A DNA stretch of 30,948 nucleotides from Chrysochromulina tobinii (taxonomy: Eukaryota; Haptophyta; Prymnesiales; Chrysochromulinaceae), in contig JWZX01002175.1 in NCBI GenBank assembly GCA_001275005.1, positions 1 through 30,948 on the forward strand, given 5' to 3'. Position 1 is the first letter of the stretch, and each line of letters begins with the position of its first letter. A program made the position numbers and the translations under genes. Shown one piece after another: positions 17,101 through 24,410 of the stretch. The notes under the pieces are model-generated. The model had not been told where the DNA came from. It searched no databases and saw nothing but the letters and a program-made list of their open reading frames with translations.

Positions 17101-17300
17101 CACTTGTCCCATTCAATGCCAGTGGCGATGAGAAGCTCAAAGAGAGGGCCATGCCTTGACTCCCACGAGTACTCGTTTGCGAGTTTGAGGAAGTGAGCAG
17201 CGCTGTGAGCAGCATCCTGCAAGTGTTGCCGATTCTTCCTGTAGCACTTGTCCCCATACGGACACAGTGGCTTGCCCAAGGGCCATGTCGAGTGAGCCAT
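14190..17300 (-). CDS. PARP with PBZ finger, ankyrin repeats and WW/CUE insertion
   Basis: Predicted ADP-ribosyltransferase that would use NAD+ to modify proteins; 1036 aa in one exon from the ATG at 17298-17300. The N-terminus has a PBZ poly(ADP-ribose)-binding finger (C13, C19, H26, H32; CPYGDKCYRKNRQH). An Ala/Pro/Val-rich linker follows, then ankyrin-like repeats at about 285-405 (TPLIEACRR, GADVN, TPLMWAAHHNN), a coiled coil at about 405-545, and a helical region (LGIGRDVQ, WRLENPAKWMEY). The catalytic domain keeps the H-Y-E triad: H676 in LMHGT, Y710 in GSYFAED, E950 in YREFVLF, followed by QAYPDYVIAY. Between Y710 and E950 (240 residues, against about 80-90 in PARP1 and tankyrase) lie a WW domain (W745 to W772) and a CUE-like domain (about 779-825). 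A small Tudor/SH3-like barrel may follow (GAKVYVLRSSGEESVAF). The frame is open upstream to 17339 but without an ATG. Confidence 0.9.
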   Translation of the reverse strand: MAHSTWPLGKPLCPYGDKCYRKNRQHLQDAAHSAAHFLKLANEYSWESRHGPLFELLIATGIEWDKCQLCRTREQLLGILQATLDGDILALDEIVTAAAAEAEAEDAPSAEALVIELTEGSTSLPVAAAPVAVSLVAAEPVAEAPVAAAPVAESPLTAAPVTESSLAAEPVAAANVGAVPSISLLSIPSAETSLASRMAQRRQLSARRRSEGHPKSPTLPFGGAPARDAMPRPGAGVGGAAGFREISSAFSNPNAPPPKPGGGAGPSAFAASTASKPALELPEVYRLASADEPARLEELLRSDSGAAEFVNFQDPKKYTPLIEACRRSQGGYKCALLLIRHGADVNLTNGNGTTPLMWAAHHNNSPCVELLLQKGALTGIRATSGPWKTDTALIVAKKNIDNARCIRLIENAEKKEAEKAAAEAAANAANAATPRHRNGSSDNRVQDSVWSNEAELHADAEEELLREVKRAEDARRREAQAAAEERAHLLRRQAEMEAEFRRKQEEFEAQTRAQLLATSHHATEMQRARAEAEAAKRFALPAFWTQGQASTESTGGYTLVPLTADKSSELAALGDLLTTPHPEWLGIGRDVQSRGRYTKLKLQCAWRLENPAKWMEYAAARERIRGEMSVLRKAKRLETARPENYRAQTSVSCSHLEDLYGGVPTDAEVHETVLMHGTKAEILPSICALGFNEKYSGANVGKSKFGEGSYFAEDVGKSDQYVSPGGDGWLYKDGKEVRYVLPPGWREAKAPAPDGRTFYWYKTKDGTKKSQWERPMEPAPPEVLVEMLAAKFPTYDKEVLAVILDTCSNNFEAAMHQLHQMSGTAAPAALRRSATFGGNALNQAIEAGAVETAIETDARATDAGVIAVQRPTDANLFYVFVCRVCLGHSVRTLDGVTACDENDEPSIWAIHEKELARVPGVPATTPVHFHSLLADTGDKLLGALLERYREFVLFNPRQAYPDYVIAYSREMEQLYPLGAKVYVLRSSGEESVAFVTNFDAATGIYVVDFDHVGSQKRKKYRDFEMSECSRRTSANI

Positions 17301-18029
17301 GCGGTCGTTTGGGTGCGACTGCCTCCCTTGAAGAAACAAGTTTTATGGTTTCACGATGAAACTACAAAGCGAGCGTCCCGGGATCCCGGCCATCGGTGAA
17401 AGAGCGAAAGCGCGACGAGCGACGGGGGGTTTTGCTCCCAAACTCTGCCTATCGTATGTTAACTCTCTGAACGCGCGGTCTAAACTTAATGGTTCTGCTG
17501 GTGGAGAAGCGCGTTGGCGTAGCAACCACTGTGTTGAAACACCAAGGGTAACTACCTGAGTAGTGAAACCCTCCCCCTAGGTCAAAATCTTGCGCCCCAC
17601 TGTGTTGAAACACCATAGGGTCACTACCTGCTACCTGAGTACTAGTGAAACCCTCCCCCTGGCCATGCCCCTGGCGCCCTCAAAAATCTTCTACGCTTGC
17701 GCCGGAGCAACCTACGCCAACGGACCTCCACTCCGGCCTGGTGCGTGATACTTTATTTGACCCAAAGGGTTATGGAGAGGTATTACTTTTAGGATTCAAA
17801 CACTATCCCCACCACCTGATTTTGAAGTGAGTGACTTCGCCGTTCGGTTCGCATCGGCTGGGCTAGTTAGCGCACATCGGTCGTAGAAAGTACCTTGGGT
17901 AACCCGGACCTTCCTCCTTCCCGAGCCTAACGCACATAACAAATGCCGACGGCGAAGAGACGAGCAAGCAAGACTTTGCTGCCGCATGGCATTTGTATGA
18001 ATGATTGCTATGGCATTGCTAGTGTGCTG
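17301..18029. other. Intergenic region upstream of the PARP gene, with imperfect repeats
   Basis: No gene is supported here. It lies 5' of the minus-strand PARP gene and 3' of the minus-strand Ca3427-like gene, so it should hold the PARP promoter. It is AT-richer than the genes. Two imperfect copies of a block occur at 17526-17579 and 17597-17661; each begins CCACTGTGTTGAAACACCA and ends GTGAAACCCTCCCCCT, with small indels between them. Confidence 0.5.
17526..17661. repeat. Two imperfect tandem copies of a 54-65 bp block
   Basis: Copy starts are 71 bp apart. The shared parts are CCACTGTGTTGAAACACCA, CTACCTGAGTA and AGTGAAACCCTCCCCCT. The second copy has an extra CTACCTG. They lie about 230-360 bp upstream of the PARP start codon. 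Confidence 0.8.
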
Positions 18030-18971
18030 TTACGGCACCTCGTCCCTCGTTAGGCTAGAGAGCAACGCGCTCGGCGGCAGCAATTCCGCAGGCTTGAGCA
18101 CCGCCGCATCCACGAGCGATCGCATCACGTCCTTGATGATGGCGTGAGAGACGGTAGGCCTACAGCACCAGCGCACGCCCTTGAGCCACTCGACCACGTC
18201 CTTCTCGTGCTGCCCGTACATAAGCCCAATGGTCTTCGCGCAGTTCGGGCTCGCGAGCAAGTCCGCAGACTCCTGCCTTACGACCTCGAGCAGTCGAAGC
18301 AGCTGCTCGCCACCGCTCTCGAGCGCCTCGTCCGTGGCCGCGATGGAGAAGCACGGCCATGGCGTCGGTACCTCACCGATGCGCTTCCAATCGCCCGCAT
18401 CCACGAGGAACTTGGCCGTGAACGTCTCCCACATGAAGACGTCTGCCCGCCCCGCTAGCAACGCGTCGCGCGCGCCGTCGAGCCCGCCAACAATCTCCAG
18501 CGTCAGGCCCGACGGGTCGAGCCCACGTGCATGCGCATCCACGCACGCCATCAGGTGCGAGCCCGAGCCCATGCGGCTCACCGCATAGCGCACGCTCTGA
18601 CCCAGGTCGGCCATGCACTGCAGCTTTGAGTTCTTGGCGGCAGCATGGACGCCCCACGTGAGCGGCGAGGCCACATACGTGCCGAGGAGCTTGTACTGCG
18701 GATTGCGCCGGTGCATGTCGGCAACGAGGCCCTCGGTGAGGGCGAGCGCAATGTCGATCTCGCCTGCGCGCAGCGCCTTGGTCATAGCGCCAGTACCACC
18801 AGGGAAGTCAGTCCACTCCACCTGCAGCCCGTTGGCGTCGAAGAGGCCCTTGACCGCCGCGGTGTGCCACGGAGAGTTGAAATGTTCAGGCACGCCGCCG
18901 ACGCGCACTCGATGCAGCGTGTGGCCGCCTACGCGGCGCAAGGTCTTGAGCCAAGGCATGTCGGGTCGCAT
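18030..18971 (-). CDS. Ca3427-like periplasmic-binding-fold protein (NMT1/SsuA-related)
   Basis: 313 aa from an ATG at 18969-18971. The sequence matches the Ca3427-like branch of the type 2 periplasmic-binding fold, named after a Candida albicans protein and related to bacterial ABC substrate-binding proteins for sulfonate, nitrate or thiamine precursors (NMT1/THI5-like). Key segments are VGGVPEHFNSPWH near residue 24, a ligand-loop FPGGTGAMTKALRAGEIDIALALTEG around 56-81, SPLTWGVHAAA, and GGLDGARDALLAGRADVFMWE at 161-181. There is no lipobox and no obvious signal peptide; the short basic N-terminus (MRPDMPWLKTLRR) could be a weak organelle leader. No ABC permease or ATPase gene is near. The family's biological ligand is not known to me, so the role is open; a soluble binding protein or a pyrimidine/thiamine-type enzyme are both possible. 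The upstream spacer to the next gene is only about 140 bp. Confidence 0.85.
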   Translation of the reverse strand: MRPDMPWLKTLRRVGGHTLHRVRVGGVPEHFNSPWHTAAVKGLFDANGLQVEWTDFPGGTGAMTKALRAGEIDIALALTEGLVADMHRRNPQYKLLGTYVASPLTWGVHAAAKNSKLQCMADLGQSVRYAVSRMGSGSHLMACVDAHARGLDPSGLTLEIVGGLDGARDALLAGRADVFMWETFTAKFLVDAGDWKRIGEVPTPWPCFSIAATDEALESGGEQLLRLLEVVRQESADLLASPNCAKTIGLMYGQHEKDVVEWLKGVRWCCRPTVSHAIIKDVMRSLVDAAVLKPAELLPPSALLSSLTRDEVP

Positions 18972-19054
18972 GGTTCGTGATTGAGCGCGTTTTCGTGCGA
19001 CCTCGTGGGCGGCATCGTGGAATGCCGCCGTGGCGAGCGCGCGCTGTACCGGTA

Positions 19055-19071
19055 GCTTTGAGTTTCAAAGC
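19055..19071. repeat. Perfect 7-bp inverted repeat upstream of the Ca3427-like gene
   Basis: GCTTTGA and TCAAAGC flank GTT, about 85 bp upstream of the minus-strand start codon at 18971. It may be an operator-like site or chance. Confidence 0.5.
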
Positions 19072-19111
19072 ATGCAAGACACGAACCATGAGACGAACCG
19101 GCACTAATCCT

Positions 19112-20059
19112 CTAAAAGACGGCCTGCGCGAGGGTGCGAGCGACCACAGGCCCATGCACGTTCAAGTACGCCTCTGCACTGAAATGCACGTTGCAATTCA
19201 CAGGCCTTCCCTCCGTGGTGAACTGACCCTGGATGGAGCAGTCTGCATAGTGCCTTCCGCAACGAGCATTGACAGCCTCAAATGTATCAGCGATGGCCAC
19301 ACGGCTAGGAGGGAATGAAGCGCGCAGCACAGTTGCCACGCGCCGATTTTGCTCTTGGGCGTCGCCATTGCAAAACCCGATCGTCCCTGGTGCGCCGCTG
19401 AGGTGCTCTCGCCCGCTATAATTGTAAGTCGGAACGTTGCAACAACCAGCGTGCTCGGGTGCTGGTGCGGTCGTCACCCAAACGACGAGGTCGGCGAATC
19501 GCAATGCTTGTTCCACAGAAGCCTTGACGTTATGAACGAGCTGTGAGAGCCTCGATTCGCTCACGCTGCAGCACGCTCCAAATCCCGTCGACTAGGTCCC
19601 ACGCGCCAGCTCCGAGCACTATCGCCTTCCAATGCAACGCTGACTGTTCTCCTTGCAGAGGGCACTTGACCCCAACCTTGCAAGAGCCAGACGCCCAAGG
19701 AGGAAGGCAGCGCACCAGATTGTGGGAACCCATTGAATTTAGCTGCTTGACCGTGAGGCCTTTGTTGCTCACAAACTCAATTGAACGCAGCTCGAGCCGT
19801 CCCACAAGCAGCGAATGGTTTGCGGCGGCCCGGCACGACGGTAGGCTGACTGAGTCCCCAAGGCACAGCACTCGAGGCAGGCTCGTCTCAGCCAAGCGGA
19901 ACTCGTGTGGTGATGGCACGATAGGCACGGGGCAGTTAGGAGGCTGGACGGGCAGCCGGCAGCTGCATACCGTGCCAGATGTAAGCGGGCGGCAGCCGTT
20001 GATCCCGCGTAGTTGCGCCGCGTGTTGCACTTCGCCGAAGAAGTGGTCGCGGAAATCCG
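19112..20059 (-). CDS. SGNH/GDSL-like esterase, split between two reading frames
   Basis: Two overlapping minus-strand frames make one protein. The upstream frame (about 20059 to 19530) carries a Ser block, VLCLGDSVSLPSC, and a GAGAWDLVDGIW segment, both typical of SGNH hydrolases of the PC-esterase type. The downstream frame (19564 to 19112) carries ADLVVWVTTAPAP, DTFEAVNARCG and the C-terminal CNVHFSAEAY block, where the catalytic His normally sits. The Asp of the D-x-x-H motif is Cys here, so activity is uncertain. Moving between frames needs one base skipped or an intron of length 1 mod 3; a 58-nt GTGAGC...ACAAG candidate exists but is shorter than every other intron in the window. The first frame has no ATG; sequence before the GTG at 20028-20030 still reads as protein (DFRDHFFGE), so coding probably begins upstream, with a possible acceptor at 20060. 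Many Cys suggest a secreted or luminal protein. Confidence 0.6.
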
Positions 20060-20133
20060 CTACGGAAGCGGTTCATCAGTACCGTACCGGTAGACACTGA
20101 AGATTCCCCCTATCGACCCGCCGCGGGCTGAAA

Positions 20134-20322
20134 CTATAATTCCTCAACATCGCCATGGAAGGTGGCAGCCAGCATCACAACCAGCATCACCATCACAGCC
20201 AGCGTTCCAACGCCATCGCTGTCGAGTCGTCGTTGCGCGTGGCTCCACACAACTGCTTTTTGAAGGTGATGCGCTCCCATATCATACGCCCAGGGTGCAT
20301 GGAGCGACGATCTTACGCACAT
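20134..20322 (-). other. Hydrophobic minus-strand open frame overlapping the GT25 start
   Basis: This 62-codon ATG frame contains VGTLAVMVMLVVMLAATF, a good signal-anchor helix, and lies just upstream of the SGNH-like gene, which otherwise lacks a start and leader. A GC-AG intron from 20153 to 20060 would join the frames in phase, but its donor (GCGATG) is poor. On the other strand the same bases code a His-rich N-terminus of the glycosyltransferase. Either or both may be real. Confidence 0.25.
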
Positions 20323-21231
20323 GGCCCGAGCTGCACGTCAGCCTTGCCTCCGCGGGTCATGCGTCAGACAGCTGTGTACGTCCTGACCGCTGCGCACTTG
20401 CTGGCTCGTCGGGCTTCTGCCGAAAAACAGCTGAAATCTCTTTGTGCAGCAGATGTCACGTGGGTGCTGTGCTGCACGCGTGAGCAGTATGAACACGAGC
20501 TCAGCGATCAGCAGCGATTATGCATCCACCCTTGTGTCGCGGACACGTTTTGGAACCCCACGGGCAAGCCCTTCGCAAACGGGACCATCTCGCTCGCCAT
20601 GAAGCATAGGGCGGCCGCCATCGACATGATGGATCGAAATCTGACATCGGCCATCGTGCTTGAGGACGATGCGCATCTGGATCCCAACATTTGGGAACAT
20701 CTGAACACCGTGCGTCTGCCAGAGAATGCGACGATCTACTACCTTGGATCGTACTCTATGAGGGATAATGCGTTTAGCGGGCGTTGGGGTAATCTAACGC
20801 ACCCAATCACGCACACGGAGCTGCCGGGGCAACGCCCTTCAGGATTGCATGTGTATCAACGCAACGAGAGGATGTGGCACTTCATATTGGGCACAATAGG
20901 ATATGTGATCTTTCCTTTTGGCGCGCGTGTGCTGGCCGAGCGACCAATCCTCGCCACGGCCGATGTCGACCTTACGGCACCATTTCGGTTCGCGTCGTGC
21001 CGGAAGCTGGAAAACGGCTCATTACTGAAAGTGAAAGGTTGTGTGTCAACCAGCTGCACCGCGAGGGACAGACGCGGTGACTTGACCATCTTCGAGTTGG
21101 GCGGCGCGCCTGGCCCTCAGTTTGGCCCAGATAAATGGTTAGTCTGGCCTATCCGTAGCTTTGGCATCGGAACGCACAAAGGGGGGCATTCAGCTTTCGG
21201 ATCTCCGAACAGATCAGTGAACGATCAGTAG
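20155..21231 (+). CDS. Glycosyltransferase family 25-like protein
   Basis: GT25 enzymes transfer sugars from nucleotide donors (LPS galactosyltransferases in bacteria, collagen galactosyltransferases in animals). The 358-codon frame starts at an ATG in an excellent context (CGCCATGG). The catalytic part begins near residue 72 (AVYVLTAAHLLARRASAEKQL) and includes SLAMKHRAAAIDMMDRN and the acidic metal-site motif IVLEDDAHLDP (EDD at 170-172), then YYLGSYSMRDN and a Tyr/Phe-rich segment, GTIGYVIFPFGARVL, that fits the C-terminal part of the fold. NAT, NLT and NGS sequons suggest passage through the ER/Golgi. The first 68 residues are His-rich and not conserved in the family as far as I know, and no transmembrane anchor is visible. 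ATGs at 20299 and 20359 are alternative starts. The acceptor cannot be read from sequence. Confidence 0.75.
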   Translation: MEGGSQHHNQHHHHSQRSNAIAVESSLRVAPHNCFLKVMRSHIIRPGCMERRSYAHGPSCTSALPPRVMRQTAVYVLTAAHLLARRASAEKQLKSLCAADVTWVLCCTREQYEHELSDQQRLCIHPCVADTFWNPTGKPFANGTISLAMKHRAAAIDMMDRNLTSAIVLEDDAHLDPNIWEHLNTVRLPENATIYYLGSYSMRDNAFSGRWGNLTHPITHTELPGQRPSGLHVYQRNERMWHFILGTIGYVIFPFGARVLAERPILATADVDLTAPFRFASCRKLENGSLLKVKGCVSTSCTARDRRGDLTIFELGGAPGPQFGPDKWLVWPIRSFGIGTHKGGHSAFGSPNRSVNDQ

Positions 21232-21551
21232 GAGCAGACTCAGGGCCACCACCGACGCCTCTACCGCTCTAGTAGCCCTCTAGCTCTGCAGCCTCTCGAC
21301 CCTTCCGCAGCATGGTCGGAGGCGGGACACGCCAGCAGGTGACCGTGAGCAGGTGACACGGTCGGGGTCGCGCGCCCGGTGTGGTGTCGGTGCGTACGCG
21401 GCCTGGCCCCGGGCGCGGTGGGGGCTTGCGGCCGGGCTGTGCTCCCTCTGGCCGAACGATAGGAGTCGTGCCGCAATACTTGCTATTCAAAACGGTCGCA
21501 TTCAAAACAGTCGCAGCCTCACAGCTCTCTGCTGCTTTACTTTACAACACG
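21232..21551. other. Convergent intergenic spacer
   Basis: This stretch of about 320 bp lies between the stop of the glycosyltransferase gene and the stop of the next minus-strand gene. It is GC-rich with no supported coding region; several short frames on both strands are compositional. Confidence 0.4.
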
Positions 21552-22289
21552 TCATCTTTCGGGATCCCTGCCACCACCCCAACGACCTGGCTGCTCACGA
21601 GTTGTCGCTGGCGTCGCCACGCGTGCTGTAACGTGGAGCACCTCGCCGGCGACGGGTGCGGTGCCCACCGCTCTTGCATCATATACCACCGCCGCCGCCG
21701 CTGCGAGCACCTTGCGTTTCCAGCGCGCGACAAAGGCTCGCCGCTGCTCTGCACTCAACACCGATACCGCCCTTCGGCGCTCCTCCTGCCCAAGCTGCCA
21801 CGAAGCGGCCGCACGCACCTGCGCGACTGCCGCGTTGACAGCGGCCTGGCGCTCGGCGAGGTCGGCAAGCAGCGCCATGGACGCAAGGCCCGCGTCCACG
21901 AGATCCAGCTCGCCGAGCGCGATGCGCCGCTGGCTCCCTGCTGATGCTCCACATTCGCTTTCCTCGGGCGTCGGAGCCTCCTCTCCCTCGTTGTGCAGGC
22001 CGCCGCCGTCGTGGACCAGCGCTTCCACATCTGCCCGCATACGCTCCCCGATGGTGTGGGCGCGGGTCGCATGCCAGCGCTTCGCCTCCGCGTTCCATGC
22101 TGCCGCCTCGGCCGAGCACCGGGCAACGAGCGTGTCGTACTCCTCCTGACGCTGCGTCTCGAGCTGCCAGTTGTTGGTGTAGATAGGCCGAGCGGGCAGG
22201 TCGACAAAGGCAAATCCGAGCACCGCGGGCCGCTCGCGCGCCACCTCCAGTGACAAGGCGGCATCGAGGGAGTAGGAGGACACGACCAT
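21552..22289 (-). CDS. Hypothetical Ala/Glu-rich helical protein
   Basis: A 245-aa frame from the ATG at 22287-22289; the frame is open to 22400 but begins there with GTG. I do not recognise it. The N-terminal part is less biased and looks folded (LGFAFVDLPARPIYTNNW). The rest is mainly helical: EEYDTLVARCSAEAAAWNAEAKRWHATRAH, a loop with acidic residues, then LLADLAERQAAVNAAVAQVRAAASW and RRRAVSVLSAEQRRAFVARWKRK. The last 25 residues (GRWGGGRDPER) look like read-through into non-coding sequence, so a final intron or a different 3' end is possible. It lies tandem with the aldo/keto-reductase-like gene, 174 bp apart, on the same strand. Confidence 0.45.
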   Translation of the reverse strand: MVVSSYSLDAALSLEVARERPAVLGFAFVDLPARPIYTNNWQLETQRQEEYDTLVARCSAEAAAWNAEAKRWHATRAHTIGERMRADVEALVHDGGGLHNEGEEAPTPEESECGASAGSQRRIALGELDLVDAGLASMALLADLAERQAAVNAAVAQVRAAASWQLGQEERRRAVSVLSAEQRRAFVARWKRKVLAAAAAVVYDARAVGTAPVAGEVLHVTARVATPATTREQPGRWGGGRDPER

Positions 22290-22463
22290 GCCTGACTTCT
22301 CTTGAAAGTCTGTTACCCCGCGGCTCCAAACTAAAGGCCGAGAACACAGTACAGTACTCAGTGGGTCGATACAGTTTCCATGCCTCCCCTGTGTCCGCAC
22401 ACGTGCATCTGCCCGCGTATCTACCGTGAGCGTAGTATCTCTCTTTTACTGTGTGCGTCTCTC

Positions 22464-23445
22464 TCACAAGAGCGCCAGCCGCACCACCTCCTCCTTGGTC
22501 AACGAGAAGTCGAAGATGTTCAGGTCCTCCTCAAAGTGCTTCTTGGTCTGCGTCTGCGTCGTAAACGTGGCGCCAGTGTCGATAATGTAGCGCAAGCCCA
22601 CCTGCGCCGCTGTCTTCCCATACTTTTTGGCCGATCTCGGCGCACGCGGATTTGGCCGCGCCACTCAGCGCCTTGCGCAGCGGCGACCACGCCTGCACGA
22701 TCACTCCGCGCTTCTGGTTCTCGCCGATAACCTCCGCCGCCCGTACGTCGGAAGAGGCCGAAAAGCCCACACCGTATGGCAGCTGGTTGACGGCGGGCAC
22801 TGTGACGCCTTTGCCCATCTGGAGCACCACGTCGAGCTGGCTGGGCGAAAAGTTGGAGACGGCCAGCGAGCGGCTTAGCTTCGCGGCGCCCATCTCCTCC
22901 AGCGCAGCCCATTGGCCTCGGATCGAGTCTGCATCTGGCCCGGGGTAGTCCAGCATAATCATGTCAATGTAGTCCAGGCCGCCGGCGGCGAACGCCTCCA
23001 TATTCTGCTCGCAGCCGCGCTTTGATAGCTGGAAGGCCGCGTCGTAGCCCTGGGCACGGTTCGATAGGACTGAGCCGCAGATGAAGAGCTCCTCACGAGG
23101 CACGCGACTGTCCTTGACTGCTCGCGCAAAGCCCTTTTGATTGCGCGCGAGAACCGACGCGAAAAAGTTCCGATACCCAACGTCCAGGGCGATACGGGTG
23201 AGCCTGTAAGCCGTGTCATCGTCGTAGACCTGGAGGCCAAAGGAGGCGCTCGGAAAGTTGACGCCGGTATTCAGCTTCAATCCAGGCTGTGCGCTGAAAG
23301 GTGCTGCTTTGGTCGGTGCGGCCGCGAGAGCAGGCAGCGAAGAGGAGGAAGCTACGCCGATCGAGGTCGCGAGCGAAACATAGTCGCGACGAGAGAGCGA
23401 CGCTGGCCCGACGAGCGACAGGGTGGCGACGAGGGTTCCTATCAT
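22464..23445 (-). CDS. Aldo/keto reductase-like protein, tetrad lost, frameshifted, plastid-lumen leader
   Basis: AKR fold: ALDVGYRN, VPREELFICGSV, LDYIDMIMLDYPGP, LAVSNFSPSQLDVVLQ, AVNQLPYGVGF and VIVQAWSPL align with the standard AKR core. The four catalytic positions are not kept: the Asp/Tyr region reads FFASVLARNQ, the Lys of the usual TK is GS (about 124-125), and the His of the usual IHWP is Asp (about 166). An oxidoreductase role is therefore doubtful. From the ATG at 23443-23445 the leader is a short hydrophobic stretch (MIGTLVATLSLVGPASL), twin arginines at 19-20 (SRRDYVSLATS), a second hydrophobic stretch and an ALAAA cleavage-like site, as in Tat-routed thylakoid-lumen proteins of complex plastids. 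Near 22635 the frame breaks: one extra base in ATCGGCCAAAAAG shifts it, and the normal C-terminus (KKYGKTAAQVGLRYI) continues in the next frame to the stop at 22464. This is a sequencing error or a recent lesion. Confidence 0.75.
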
Positions 23446-23706
23446 TGCTTCCTTTTCTTCGCGGGTGAGTGAAGTTCTTCCTGTCGAAACGACGTTGAGG
23501 AACGTCAGTTCACACTTCACAGGTCCTCACCTTTTCGTCGTTTGAATTGAGTCGCCTTCGGAGATTGCCACGAGATTCCGAACTATCTGGACATGTACAG
23601 CCCACAGTACGTTTTGCAGTACAATGATCTCTTATGCAATAGCTTCCCTACAGATCTGCCCCGTCGGGCTTGTGGTGCGTTTTGTGAAAAAGTGGGGGCG
23701 GACACT
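23446..23706. promoter_or_regulatory. Spacer between the AKR-like and RBM5-like genes
   Basis: This 261-bp stretch lies between the AKR-like start and the RBM5-like stop, both on the minus strand. It is relatively AT-rich. I searched it for a G-patch exon belonging to the RBM5-like gene and found none. Confidence 0.4.
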
Positions 23707-24370
23707 CTACCGCTTTTGCGCGCGTAAGTTGCTTTGGTGCAGTTCGGAGGCTTCGACGTGCTTCGTCAGGGTGGGCAGATCCTTGAACTTCCGCTTGCAC
23801 AGGTTGCAGATGAGAGCCTTCCAATCAACAAGTCCCTCGTCGTCGTCGGCCCTACCGCCAGTGCCCTCGCCCGTCCCCTCCGCATCCGCATCCTGCCGCC
23901 CTCGGTGCGCGCGAACGGGTCAGCAGAGCAGAGCAGAGTGCGGGGCAATCGCCGCAAGCCACCGACCTCATCGGCGGCGCCCTTGAAGACGTCAACCGGT
24001 GCGAGCTTGAGGGGCGCCTTCTTGCTCTTGGCCAATCCAAGCACCACCTGCGTCGTAAGCGATGTGGGGCGGCCGTGGGCAGAGTAGCCTAATTAGGCAG
24101 GCGTGGCATCAGCCTCGTCGGCGTCGGCCAGTTGCCAAATTAGGGCACGTGGGTCGCATGCTCAGTTGCTGAGCCTCACTCCACACGAGCCGGCGCGCGC
24201 ACGCTCGCGACACCTTTGAATGGTTCTGCACCAGCGGCGCCAGTGATGGAGCCGGTTGCGCCAGCCCTCGCTGGTCTCCTAACGACAGCTTCGGCTCCTC
24301 CAGAGCAGAGTTCAGTTCCGCATGGGCTGCTGGGCCCAGGGGCCTCTCGCCATCTACTGGGGCTGTAGTA

Positions 24371-24410
<40 letters not shown>

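Noticed and set aside
19541-19564. A 24-nt GTGAGC...CACAG intron in the SGNH-like gene
   Set aside because: The length is a multiple of three and so does not fix the frame offset, and it is far shorter than any supported intron here.
23624-23986. Plus-strand frame of 120 codons opposite the RBM5-like C-terminus
   Set aside because: It is antisense to a clear C2H2 zinc finger and an intron that keeps frame; its Ser/Pro run comes from the acidic linker codons.
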